Source: Muribaculaceae bacterium (GTDB taxonomy: Bacteria; Bacteroidota; Bacteroidia; Bacteroidales; Muribaculaceae). Taken from it: a stretch of DNA of 19,710 bases. A program made the position numbers and the translations under genes. This document shows, piece after piece, positions 6,614 through 14,927 of the stretch. The stretch spans positions 1 through 19,710 of the forward strand of contig VSPG01000039.1 of NCBI GenBank assembly GCA_009775265.1. Reading direction: 5' to 3'. How positions within the stretch are numbered: position 1 is the stretch's first letter; each line of letters starts with the position of its first letter. The notes under the pieces were generated by a model. That model worked only from the letters and a program-made list of their open reading frames with translations, had not been told where the DNA came from and ran no database searches.

Positions 6614-8548
6614 ATGCCGATGGAAGACAACGAACATAAAAGCATACTCTCCTCCATAAACTCGCCCGACGACCTAAGACGTCTTGCACCCGGGCAGCTG
6701 CCTGCTTTGTGCACCGACATCCGTAAATTCCTCATAGATTCGCTGAGCACAAATCCGGGACATTTCGCTTCCGGCATGGGGGCAGTGGAGCTTACTGTGG
6801 CATTGCACTACGTGTTCAACACTCCTTACGACCGCATCGTATGGGACGTAGGCCATCAGGCATATCCCCACAAACTGCTTACCGGACGCCGCAAAGCATT
6901 TGCGGAAGGCAACCGCAAGTTCGGAGGCATAAGCGGGTTTCCCAACCCTTCGGAAAGCGATTACGACACATTCAGCGCCGGGCATGCATCCAACAGCATA
7001 TCAGCCGCACTCGGCATGGCAATGGCAAGCCAGCTCAAAGGCGAAAACCCGCGGCGCAATGTAGTGGCTGTCATCGGCGACGCCTCCATTAGCGGCGGCC
7101 TCGCATTCGAAGGGCTGAATAATGCCGCAAACACCTCCAACAACCTCCTCATAATCCTCAACGACAACGAGATGAGCATCGATCATAACGTAGGATCTCT
7201 GCACTCCTATTTTGCCCATCTCAACACATCGCAACGATATAACAACTTCCGCTACAAGGCGTACCGCACAATGCGGAAAATGCATCTCGTCGACGACCGC
7301 GGCAAAGGCGCCATAATGCGGTTCAACAACAGCCTGAAATCGTTGCTCACACGCAGCCAGAACATATTCGAAGGATTGAACATCCGCTATTTCGGGCCGT
7401 TCGACGGCAACGACATCAACACGATAGTGCGTGTGCTCAACGACATAAAGGACATGGACGGCCCGCGCATACTGCATCTGCGCAGCGTCAAAGGAAAAGG
7501 CTACGCACCGGCCGAGGCCAACCCTGCCGCATGGCATGCACCCGGATGTTTCGATCCTGCCACAGGAAAGCGCGCCGAAGAAGAAGCGCCAAAAGACGGA
7601 CGCATGAAATATCAGGACGTGTTCGGCCACACCCTGCTCGGCCTTGCGCGCAGCGACCGGCGTATTGTGGCCGTCACCGCAGCTATGGCCTCCGGCACAT
7701 CCGTCAGCATAATGCAGCATGAAATGCCGGAACGGGTATTCGATGTCGGCATATCCGAAGGGCATGCCGTCACATTTGCCGGAGGACTTGCAAAAGACGG
7801 GATGAAGCCGTTTGTCGCCATTTATTCCAGTTTCCTTCAGCGGGCCTACGACCATATCATACACGACGTGGCACTCCTCAACCTGCCGGTGACATTCTGC
7901 ATCGACCGTGCAGGCATAGTCGGAGAAGACGGCCCCACCCACCATGGCGCTTTTGACATAGCCTATCTGCGCAGCGTCCCCAACATGACCATTGCCTCTC
8001 CACGCAACGAACACTGGCTACGGAAACTCATGTGCACCGCAGCTGCTGACGGACACGGCCCGATTGCCATCCGCTACCCGCGCGGAAAAGGACGCATGAC
8101 GGACAATTGGGAGTGCGCCTTGGAACCCGTGGCCATCGGACGCGGCGAACGTCTGCGCGACGGCCACGAAGCTTGCGTGCTCACCATCGGCCCCGTTGCC
8201 GACGAGGCAGCAAGTGCAATTGACTCGCTTGCCGTACGCGGCCACAGCATAGCCCATTACGACATGGTATTTGCCAAGCCCCTCGACGAAACCATAATGC
8301 GCGAAGTCGCAGAAAAAGGCCTGCCGGTGATAACAGTGGAAGACGGTATTGCTTCAGGCGGCATGGGGTCGGCTGTCGTAGAGTGGCTCGCCGACCATGA
8401 CTACACCCTGCCCGTACGTCGTGTCGGACTTCCTGACGCATTCGTTACACAAGGCACTCCATCCGAACTCGCTGCTCTGTGCGGAACCGACGCCGCGGGC
8501 ATCGAGCGTGCAATTGCCGAAACCTTAAAGATCCATCCCGAAGAATGA
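6614..8548 (+). CDS. dxs: 1-deoxy-D-xylulose-5-phosphate synthase
   Basis: Dxs condenses pyruvate and glyceraldehyde 3-phosphate to DXP, the first step of the MEP isoprenoid pathway, which also supplies thiamine and pyridoxal precursors. It is a cytosolic thiamine-diphosphate enzyme related to transketolase, and 644 residues fits the family. Visible features are WDVGHQAYPHKLLTGR at 77-92, GHASNSISAALGMA at 123-136 and the cofactor segment GDASISGG (155-162) to NDN (183-185). YFGPFDGND begins the linker, and the second domain contains VGISEGHAVTFAGG, FLQRAYDHIIHDVAL and DRAGIVGEDGPTHHG. The canonical GDG of the cofactor motif is GDA here. The ATG at 6614 or at 6620 could be the start. The end overlaps trkA by four bases (ATGA). 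Confidence 0.96.
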   Translation: MPMEDNEHKSILSSINSPDDLRRLAPGQLPALCTDIRKFLIDSLSTNPGHFASGMGAVELTVALHYVFNTPYDRIVWDVGHQAYPHKLLTGRRKAFAEGNRKFGGISGFPNPSESDYDTFSAGHASNSISAALGMAMASQLKGENPRRNVVAVIGDASISGGLAFEGLNNAANTSNNLLIILNDNEMSIDHNVGSLHSYFAHLNTSQRYNNFRYKAYRTMRKMHLVDDRGKGAIMRFNNSLKSLLTRSQNIFEGLNIRYFGPFDGNDINTIVRVLNDIKDMDGPRILHLRSVKGKGYAPAEANPAAWHAPGCFDPATGKRAEEEAPKDGRMKYQDVFGHTLLGLARSDRRIVAVTAAMASGTSVSIMQHEMPERVFDVGISEGHAVTFAGGLAKDGMKPFVAIYSSFLQRAYDHIIHDVALLNLPVTFCIDRAGIVGEDGPTHHGAFDIAYLRSVPNMTIASPRNEHWLRKLMCTAAADGHGPIAIRYPRGKGRMTDNWECALEPVAIGRGERLRDGHEACVLTIGPVADEAASAIDSLAVRGHSIAHYDMVFAKPLDETIMREVAEKGLPVITVEDGIASGGMGSAVVEWLADHDYTLPVRRVGLPDAFVTQGTPSELAALCGTDAAGIERAIAETLKIHPEE

Positions 8549-9879
8549 AAATAGTAATAGCGGGGGCCGGAGAGGTAGGCTCGCATCTTGCAAAGCTGCT
8601 CAGCAACGAGGAGCAGGACATCCTGCTGATAGACGAAAACGCCGACAAACTGGCAATGCTCGATGCCAGCTACAATATAATGACGATGGCCGGCAATCCC
8701 ACCTCTTTCCTCAACCTGCGCAATGCCTTGCGCGACGGCTGCGACCTTTTCATAGCCGTCATGCCTGTCGAGTCCAGCAACATCGTGGCATGCTCCATAG
8801 CCAAAACACTCGGAGCGGCCACCACCGTGGCACGAATAAGCCATTACGGATACATGGCGGCAGAAAACCGCAAGCCCATGAAGCAAATGGGCGTAGACCG
8901 TGTAATCTATCCGGAATATCTCGCGGCTCAGGAAATCATCACAGGCCTAAAACACCCTTGGACGCGATACTGGTTTGAATTCCACGACGGCAAAATAATC
9001 CTTGCCGGCGTGCGTCTTCGCGCCGGAGCGCCTATCATAGGAATGCAGTTGAAAGAGTTTGCCAGCACCAACCACGAGTTTCACGTAGCCGCCATCAAGC
9101 GCCATAACGAGAGCATAATCCCACGCGGCGACGACCGCATGGAGGAAGGCGACATTCTCTACATCACATTCACACGCGAACACGCCGACACGCTGCGGCG
9201 CATCACAGGCAAGACGGATTTCCGCGTGAAGCGCGTAGTCATAATGGGCGGCGGAAAAATAGCCATAAGAGTTTATAATCTAGGCCACGAACAATTCAGA
9301 TTCAAAATCATAGAAAGCGACCCCGACATCTGCCGCGCATTGCCCGCAAAATGCCCCGATGCGGAAATAATAATGGCAGACGCCTGCGACCCCGAAATGT
9401 GGACCGAAACAGGGCTTGACTCAGCCGACGCATTCGTGGCGCTGACACAAAGTTCAGAAACCAATATCCTCGCGTGCATGGCCGCCAAAGACCTTGGTGT
9501 AAAGCGCACAATGGCCGAAGTCGAGAACCTTCAGTTCATATCGCTTGCCGAAGGCATGAATATCGGAAAAGTGATAAACAAAAAACTGCTTGCGAGCAGC
9601 AGCACGTTCCAGCTGATGCTTGACGATGATGAATCTTCATCGAAATGTCTCGCTCTCACCGACGCCGAAGTGGCCGAACTTGAAGTAAAACCAAAATCAC
9701 GCATCACGGAAGCTCCCGTAAAAGACCTGCGTCTTCCGCGCAGCATGACCCTGGCCGCACTCATCCGCGACGGCCGCGGCATGCTCGTCAGCGGCAACAC
9801 CCACATGCAGTCCGGCGACCGCGTGCTGGTGTTTTTCCTGCAAGGCGCCATCCACAAAGTAGAGCGTCTTTTCAACTGA
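8545..9879 (+). CDS. trkA: Trk potassium uptake regulatory subunit TrkA
   Basis: TrkA is the cytosolic nucleotide-binding subunit that gates the TrkH potassium channel. The 444-residue product has the full tandem architecture: RCK-N with GAGEVG at 7-12, a first RCK-C region around 145-220 (GDDRMEEGDILYITF), a second RCK-N with GGGKIA at 235-240 and the ID/ESD ribose-binding acidic ends, and a second RCK-C near 375-444. The family binds NAD(H) and/or ATP/ADP in these pockets. The start ATG overlaps the dxs stop, and trkH follows after ten bases, so both halves of the uptake system are made together. The same gene order is familiar in Bacteroidales. A longer in-frame extension to 8479 would lie inside dxs and is rejected. 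Confidence 0.95.
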   Translation: MKIVIAGAGEVGSHLAKLLSNEEQDILLIDENADKLAMLDASYNIMTMAGNPTSFLNLRNALRDGCDLFIAVMPVESSNIVACSIAKTLGAATTVARISHYGYMAAENRKPMKQMGVDRVIYPEYLAAQEIITGLKHPWTRYWFEFHDGKIILAGVRLRAGAPIIGMQLKEFASTNHEFHVAAIKRHNESIIPRGDDRMEEGDILYITFTREHADTLRRITGKTDFRVKRVVIMGGGKIAIRVYNLGHEQFRFKIIESDPDICRALPAKCPDAEIIMADACDPEMWTETGLDSADAFVALTQSSETNILACMAAKDLGVKRTMAEVENLQFISLAEGMNIGKVINKKLLASSSTFQLMLDDDESSSKCLALTDAEVAELEVKPKSRITEAPVKDLRLPRSMTLAALIRDGRGMLVSGNTHMQSGDRVLVFFLQGAIHKVERLFN

Positions 9880-9889
9880 CATCGCACGT

Positions 9890-11368
9890 ATGTACCACAA
9901 GAAAAAACGCAGTCTCATAAACCTGCCCATGCTGCTACGCGTATCAGGCTGGCTTATGATGATTGAATCCCTGTTCATGCTCATCCCCATGGGCACATGC
10001 CTTTATTTCAGAGAAAGCGACTGGCTGCCGTTCGCATTGACCGCTGCCGGAACAGGAGCCACGGGATTTGTTCTCAGCCGCCACATCCGCCCGTCTCACT
10101 ACAGTATGAGCAAGCGCGACGGCTTTCTGCTTACAGCGATGGTATGGGTCGTATTCTCCATATTCGGCATGCTGCCGTTCATGTTCTGCAAGATGCCTAT
10201 CAGCTTAAGCGACGCCTTTTTCGAGGCTATGTCGGGATTCACCACCACCGGTGCAAGCGTACTGCTCGACGTCACACATATGAGCCACGGCATACACATA
10301 TGGCGCGCCACCATGCAGTGGCTCGGCGGAATGGGCATAATACTGTTCACTTTGGCTGTAATCCCGATGCTTAACTCCTCCGGAGGGATGCTCATGTTCA
10401 ATGCCGAAGTCACAGGAATCACCCATGACAAACTCAGACCGCGCATAAGCCAGACGGCCAAAGCATTGTGGATGTTATATTTCGCATTCACAATAATGCT
10501 CGTGGCTCTGCTTTGGAGCGGCCCCATGAATTTCTTCGACAGCGTGTGCCATGCGTTCGGAGCCATCAGCACCGGCGGTTATTCCACACGCAACGAAGGC
10601 ATCGCAGCATTCAATTCCATATACGTAAAAGTGGTGCTGACTATATTCATGTTCGTAGGAGGCGTAAATTTCTCGCTCATATACCGCAGCTTGCGCGGCG
10701 AGTTCGGCGCACTGCGACGCAACGACGTGTTCCGCACCTACGTGGGGCTAATTGCTGTGATGTATATTCTTTTCGTCATAGGAATAACCACACAAGGCAC
10801 TTACGAAGGATGGGAAGATCTTACCATCGACCCCTTGTTCCAGATAGTGTCCACAATGACATCGACAGGTTTCACGCCATCCAACTTCGAGCAGTGGGGT
10901 CCGCTGGTGCTCGCCCTCGTGTTCATGCTGATGCTGTTCGGCGCATGCGCCGGCTCCACAAGCGGAGGAGCGAAAATAGACCGTCTGCTGTTCCTGGTGA
11001 AAAATTGCCGTAACGAACTTTACCGCTGCATATATCCCCACGCCATAATGTCGGTGCGTGTCAACGGCAAAGTCGTCAGCAACGACATAGTGGGAAAAGT
11101 CATAGCATTCCTGTGCATTTACATGCTTCTCATAAGCATAGGGGGCACGGCAATGGCAGCGATGGGCGTGCCCATCATTGACGCATTCTTTTCTGCATTC
11201 TCATGCATGAGCAATACCGGCCTCGGCGCCGGCATCACCGGTTACGGCGGTTCCTACGAAATGCTCCCCGACGCTGCAAAATGGCTTCTGTCGTTCCTCA
11301 TGCTCACAGGGCGTCTGGAAATCTTCACGGTACTGCTGCTGTTTGCGCCTTCGTTCTGGCGCAAGTGA
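9890..11368 (+). CDS. trkH: Trk potassium transporter membrane subunit TrkH
   Basis: TrkH is the inner-membrane ion-conducting subunit of the Trk potassium uptake system, built from four membrane-pore-membrane repeats. All four filter loops are visible: FTTTGA (glycine 121), AISTGGY (229), MTSTGF (327) and MSNTGL (444). They are separated by paired hydrophobic segments, and the usual STSGGAKIDR stretch follows the third repeat at 356-365. At 492 residues it has full length, including the N-terminal extra helices. It starts ten bases after trkA, with no internal promoter seen. The stop codon lies in a perfect inverted repeat (11361-11376), the first of two hairpins between this gene and the next. 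Confidence 0.95.
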   Translation: MYHKKKRSLINLPMLLRVSGWLMMIESLFMLIPMGTCLYFRESDWLPFALTAAGTGATGFVLSRHIRPSHYSMSKRDGFLLTAMVWVVFSIFGMLPFMFCKMPISLSDAFFEAMSGFTTTGASVLLDVTHMSHGIHIWRATMQWLGGMGIILFTLAVIPMLNSSGGMLMFNAEVTGITHDKLRPRISQTAKALWMLYFAFTIMLVALLWSGPMNFFDSVCHAFGAISTGGYSTRNEGIAAFNSIYVKVVLTIFMFVGGVNFSLIYRSLRGEFGALRRNDVFRTYVGLIAVMYILFVIGITTQGTYEGWEDLTIDPLFQIVSTMTSTGFTPSNFEQWGPLVLALVFMLMLFGACAGSTSGGAKIDRLLFLVKNCRNELYRCIYPHAIMSVRVNGKVVSNDIVGKVIAFLCIYMLLISIGGTAMAAMGVPIIDAFFSAFSCMSNTGLGAGITGYGGSYEMLPDAAKWLLSFLMLTGRLEIFTVLLLFAPSFWRK

Positions 11369-11376
11369 ACACTTGC
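11361..11376. repeat. Inverted repeat over the trkH stop codon
   Basis: GCAAGTG-AA-CACTTGC is a perfect seven-base inverted repeat spanning the trkH TGA. A stable form would have a six-pair stem and a GAAC loop. There is no T-run after it, so it is not a standard terminator; it may act as an mRNA end or processing hairpin. Confidence 0.6.
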
Positions 11377-11384
11377 CTCGCTTC

Positions 11385-11416
11385 GTGTGTTGGTTAATAA
11401 AGCCTAACCGACACAC
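11385..11416 (+). promoter_or_regulatory. Hairpin just before the lipoprotein start codon
   Basis: GTGTGTTGGTTA and TAACCGACACAC form a 12-pair stem with a single T-G pair and the loop ATAAAGCC. The stem ends one base before the ATG at 11418, so it covers the ribosome-loading region. It could lower translation, or serve as an operator if the DNA is bound by a dimeric protein. No promoter box is visible in this gap. Confidence 0.5.
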
Positions 11417-11417
11417 A

Positions 11418-11858
11418 ATGAAAGCCCTACGAATTCACTCACTCTATGCAGCACTCGCACTTCTTCTATCCTGCGCTTGCAGCAACGGAGACGTATGGAA
11501 TGAAGTGCCCGGGAAAATAGCCGAGTTCATAAACCGCTTCTATCCTAATTCCGAGCTTGCCTCATGCGACAAAACCGGAAGCGACTACCGCGTGCGCATA
11601 AAGGACGGTCCGGGACTCACATTCAACTCCGAATACGAATGGACGGTTATCGCTGGATATGGCGAGACTATCCCCCAAATGCTGCTTTTCGACCAGTTGC
11701 CACCACCCCTGTACGCATACCTTGAAGAAACCGGTGTACTAAAATCAGTGTACAGTCTTGAGCGTGACAATGCACAATACACTGTCGGGCTGCAGAACAC
11801 GTCTGTAGTCTATGACATCGCTTCCGGCATCATACACTCTCCTATTCCACCGGAATAA
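11418..11858 (+). CDS. Small predicted lipoprotein, PepSY-like fold possible
   Basis: The 146-residue product starts with a signal sequence (MKALRIHSLYAALALLLSCACS) whose LLSC or SCAC segment looks like a lipobox, so it is probably a lipid-anchored envelope protein. The mature part has WNEVPGKIAEFINRFYPNSELASCDKTGSDYRVRIKDG and a later WTVIAGYGETIPQMLL. This pattern of a short helix plus strands resembles the periplasmic PepSY-like putative beta-lactamase-inhibitor family of Bacteroidetes, though that is a resemblance, not a firm assignment. No catalytic residues are apparent. The ATG at 11418 is chosen because upstream in-frame codons fall inside trkH. It lies 49 bases after trkH behind two hairpins. 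Confidence 0.8.
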   Translation: MKALRIHSLYAALALLLSCACSNGDVWNEVPGKIAEFINRFYPNSELASCDKTGSDYRVRIKDGPGLTFNSEYEWTVIAGYGETIPQMLLFDQLPPPLYAYLEETGVLKSVYSLERDNAQYTVGLQNTSVVYDIASGIIHSPIPPE

Positions 11859-11890
11859 TCATATTTTCATAACTAAAACTTCAATTACCT

Positions 11891-12139
11891 ATGTCATTCC
11901 TTTGGTTCATAATCATCGGCTGCACCGCCGGCTTCCTTGCCGGCAAATTCACGGGCGGCTCAGGCTTCGGCCTCGTACTCAACCTGATAATCGGTGTCGT
12001 CGGCGGCATTCTCGGAGGCGTGCTTTTCGATGTCCTCGGTATCCACACCACCAGCATAATCGGCAGTCTCATAACTTCGGTAGTAGGCGCAATCGTGCTG
12101 CTTTGGATATTCTCATGGCTGTCACGCAAGCGTAGCTGA
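11891..12139 (+). CDS. GlsB/YeaQ/YmgE family small membrane protein
   Basis: This 82-residue, glycine-rich protein has three hydrophobic segments: FLWFIIIGCTAGFLAGKF (3-20), GLVLNLIIGVVGGILGGVLF (27-46) and SIIGSLITSVVGAIVLLWIFSWL (55-77). The G-x-x-G-rich pattern and length match the family often annotated as 'transglycosylase-associated protein', an inner-membrane family linked in several bacteria to general or acid stress. The biochemical role is unknown and the annotation name should not be read as an enzymatic activity. It begins 32 bases after the lipoprotein gene and is followed 18 bases after its stop by a strong terminator, so it closes this transcription unit. Confidence 0.88.
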   Translation: MSFLWFIIIGCTAGFLAGKFTGGSGFGLVLNLIIGVVGGILGGVLFDVLGIHTTSIIGSLITSVVGAIVLLWIFSWLSRKRS

Positions 12140-12157
12140 CCACATCCGCAAACTCAC

Positions 12158-12191
12158 AAAAAAAGCAACTCCCACAGAGCTGCTTTTTTTT
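12158..12191 (+). terminator. Intrinsic terminator, symmetrical
   Basis: Seven A's and GCA pair with TGC and a T-run; after an A-C mismatch, CTC pairs with GAG around the loop CCACA. Eight T's follow the stem (12184-12191). The A-run on the other side makes it potentially effective in both directions. It ends the glsB-like gene and insulates the parC operon. Confidence 0.9.
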
Positions 12192-12206
12192 GTTTTCAGT
12201 GCTCAT

Positions 12207-12238
12207 TTTGGATTATTTACAAAAAATCCGTAACTTTG
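12207..12238 (+). promoter_or_regulatory. Promoter of the parC-to-exported-protein operon
   Basis: TTTG at 12207-12210, a 20-base spacer and TAACTTTG at 12231-12238 form a near-perfect Bacteroidetes housekeeping promoter. The transcription start should be near 12243-12245, giving a leader of about 20 bases to the ATG at 12264. It is the only clear promoter before 19537. Confidence 0.88.
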
Positions 12239-12263
12239 TAGTGAACATCCACGAGCCTTGAAC

Positions 12264-14927
12264 ATGACCGACACTGACAGCCCCGAAATCATAGACGAAT
12301 CATCACAGAACGACCCCACGCAAGGAAGCAAGACATTCGACCCCACGGCCGATGTTGTGCGCCACCGCCTGCAGGGCATGTACCGCAACTGGTTTCTGGA
12401 CTACGCATCATATGTGATTCTTGAGCGCGCAGTGCCACACATCGACGACGGACTAAAACCCGTGCAGCGCCGCATCCTCCATTCCATGAAGACCCTCGAC
12501 GACGGGCGATTCAACAAAGTGGCCAACATAGTGGGAAACACCATGCAGTATCACCCGCATGGCGACCAGTCCATAAACGACGCACTCGTGCAGCTCGGAC
12601 AGAAAGAACTGCTTGTGGAAACGCAGGGAAACTGGGGCAATATCCTCACCGGCGCCTCGGCTGCAGCCGGACGATACATCGAAGCTCGCCTGTCGACATT
12701 CGCCCTCGATGTGCTTTACAATCCCAAAGTGACGGAATGGACTCTGAGCTACGACGGACGCAAGAAAGAGCCCGTCACGCTGCCGGCTAAGTTTCCGCTG
12801 CTGCTGGCTCAGGGAGCGGAAGGCATCGCAGTCGGGCTCTCGTCGAAAATACTGCCTCATAATTTCAACGAAATACTCGACGCCGCCATTGCTTATCTGC
12901 GGAACGAACCGTTCGAGCTTCTCCCGGATTTCGCCACCGGCGGCTTCATAGACGTGTCGCGTTACAACGACGGACGACGCGGAGGTGTGGCCAAAGTAAG
13001 GGCGAAAATCGAGAAAGTGGACAACCGCACACTGGCCATAACGGAAATCCCTTACGGACGCACCACCGGAGCCGTCATCGACAGCATACTGAAAGCCTTT
13101 GAAAAAGGCAAGATTAAAATACGCAAAGTCGACGACAACACTGCCGAAACGGCACTTATTCTCGTGCACCTGCAGCCGGGGACATCAAGCGACAAGGCCA
13201 TCGACGCCCTTTACGCTTTCACCGATTGTGAGGTCAGCATATCCCCCAACTGCTGTGTAATAAGCGACAATAAGCCTGTGTTCCTCGGTGTCAGCGACGT
13301 GCTGCGGCACAGCGTAGACACTACCTTGGCAATATTGCGCAACGAACTGGAGATACGTCTCGGCGAGTTGCGAGAACAACTGCTTTTCGCCTCTCTCGAG
13401 CGCATATTCATCGAACAGCGCATATACAAGGACGATGCATACGAACAAGCACCCGACATCGATGCGGCCGTTGCCCACATCGACTCCCGCCTCGAGCCGT
13501 ACAAAGGCGCATTCGTGCGTGAGATTACACGCGACGACATACTGCGCCTTCTTGAGATAAAAATGAAACGCATCCTGCGGTTCAGCGCGCACGAAGCCGA
13601 CGAAGCCATAGCCGCACTGCAAAGCGACATCGCCGACACCGCCGACAAGCTCGATCGGCTCACCGACCACGCAATAGCATGGTACGAAAACCTTAAGGAT
13701 AAATACGGCGAAGCCTTCCCGCGCCGCACCATAGTGCGCAATTTCGACAATATAGCTGCTGCCAACGTGGCCGAAGCCAATGAGAAGCTTTACATCAACC
13801 GCGAGGAAGGCTTCATCGGCACATCGCTAAAAAAAGACGAGTTTATCTGTAACTGCTCTCTGCTCGACGAAGTGATAATTTTCTACAAAGACGGCCGCTA
13901 TAAAGTAGTGAAAGTTCAGGAAAAACTGTTCGTCGACAAAAACGTACTGCACGTGAATGTATTCAAGCGCAACGATTCACGTACGATATACAACGTCATA
14001 TACCAGAACGGACGCGGCGGCGCATACTACATGAAGCGCTTCGCCGTGACCGGACTGACGCGCGACCGCGAATACAACCTCACGCCCGGACAGCCCGGCA
14101 CACGCGTCGTATGGTTCTCGGCCAACCCCAACGGCGAAGCCGAGGTGGTGAAAGTGGTGCTGAAACCCAAAGCCCGGCTCGTGAAACTGCAAATTGACGT
14201 GGATTTCTCGCAATTGGCCATCAAAGGCAAGCAGTCGCTCGGCAATCTTGTAACCAAAAACGAAGTGGCCCGTTTCTCACTGAAAGAGCGCGGAGTGAGC
14301 ACGCTCGGCGGACGCGACGTATGGTTCGACCGCGACGTACTGCGCCTTAACTACGACGGGCGCGGAGAATATCTCGGAGAATTCAAAGGCGACGACCTTG
14401 TACTCGTAGTGCTTAACAACGGCGAATTCTACACCACAGGCTTCGAAGCTACAAACCATTACGAGGACGGCATACTGCACATTGAGAAATTCAGGCCCGA
14501 CCAAGTGTGGACTGCCGTTCTGAACGACGCCGACCAAGGTTACCCCTACATCAAACGCTTCCACTTCGAACAGTCCCCGCGCAAGCAGCGTTTCCTTGGC
14601 GACAACGAGGCTTCCACGCTCATAACCCTGAGCGACAAAACAGGAGCAATGTTCCGAATCAGTTTTGCCGCACCTGACGATTTCCGCGAACCAGCCGTAG
14701 TGGATGCGGAGGAATACATCGGCGTGAAAAGCTTTAAAGCCAGAGGCAAGCGCCTTACCACTTATGCTCTCGCAGCAGTGGAGGAGCTCGAGCCAAAATT
14801 CACGGAATCAGAACCTGCAGAGGCAGAAACGGACGAGACAGGCATCGCCTCAGAGGAACCGGCCGCAGAAGACAGTTCCGACGACGAAGTGCGCGATGAA
14901 CTGACAGGACAGCAACGATTATTCTGA
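12264..14927 (+). CDS. parC: DNA topoisomerase IV subunit A-type protein (ParC/GyrA family)
   Basis: This is the DNA-cleaving subunit of a type IIA topoisomerase, which with an ATPase partner (ParE) unlinks sister chromosomes. At 887 residues it holds the breakage-reunion core: FLDYASYVILERAVPHIDDGLKPVQRRIL near 44-72, YHPHGDQSINDALVQ at 96-110, and the catalytic tyrosine in AGRYIEARLS (Tyr138). A coiled-coil/tower region lies around 350-480, followed by a divergent C-terminal repeat domain (about 490-830) and an acidic tail. No GyrA-box QRRGGKG is seen, which favours ParC over GyrA. The quinolone-region position usually Ser or Ala is Gln102. The ATG at 12264 is preferred over the upstream TTG at 12258. 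parE is not in the window. The stop overlaps the next start (TGATG). Confidence 0.92.
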   Translation: MTDTDSPEIIDESSQNDPTQGSKTFDPTADVVRHRLQGMYRNWFLDYASYVILERAVPHIDDGLKPVQRRILHSMKTLDDGRFNKVANIVGNTMQYHPHGDQSINDALVQLGQKELLVETQGNWGNILTGASAAAGRYIEARLSTFALDVLYNPKVTEWTLSYDGRKKEPVTLPAKFPLLLAQGAEGIAVGLSSKILPHNFNEILDAAIAYLRNEPFELLPDFATGGFIDVSRYNDGRRGGVAKVRAKIEKVDNRTLAITEIPYGRTTGAVIDSILKAFEKGKIKIRKVDDNTAETALILVHLQPGTSSDKAIDALYAFTDCEVSISPNCCVISDNKPVFLGVSDVLRHSVDTTLAILRNELEIRLGELREQLLFASLERIFIEQRIYKDDAYEQAPDIDAAVAHIDSRLEPYKGAFVREITRDDILRLLEIKMKRILRFSAHEADEAIAALQSDIADTADKLDRLTDHAIAWYENLKDKYGEAFPRRTIVRNFDNIAAANVAEANEKLYINREEGFIGTSLKKDEFICNCSLLDEVIIFYKDGRYKVVKVQEKLFVDKNVLHVNVFKRNDSRTIYNVIYQNGRGGAYYMKRFAVTGLTRDREYNLTPGQPGTRVVWFSANPNGEAEVVKVVLKPKARLVKLQIDVDFSQLAIKGKQSLGNLVTKNEVARFSLKERGVSTLGGRDVWFDRDVLRLNYDGRGEYLGEFKGDDLVLVVLNNGEFYTTGFEATNHYEDGILHIEKFRPDQVWTAVLNDADQGYPYIKRFHFEQSPRKQRFLGDNEASTLITLSDKTGAMFRISFAAPDDFREPAVVDAEEYIGVKSFKARGKRLTTYALAAVEELEPKFTESEPAEAETDETGIASEEPAAEDSSDDEVRDELTGQQRLF

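Noticed and set aside
7001..8014. A 337-codon minus-strand open frame inside dxs
   Set aside because: It lies wholly antisense to a complete Dxs with all motifs; the product is Cys/His-rich and shadow-like.
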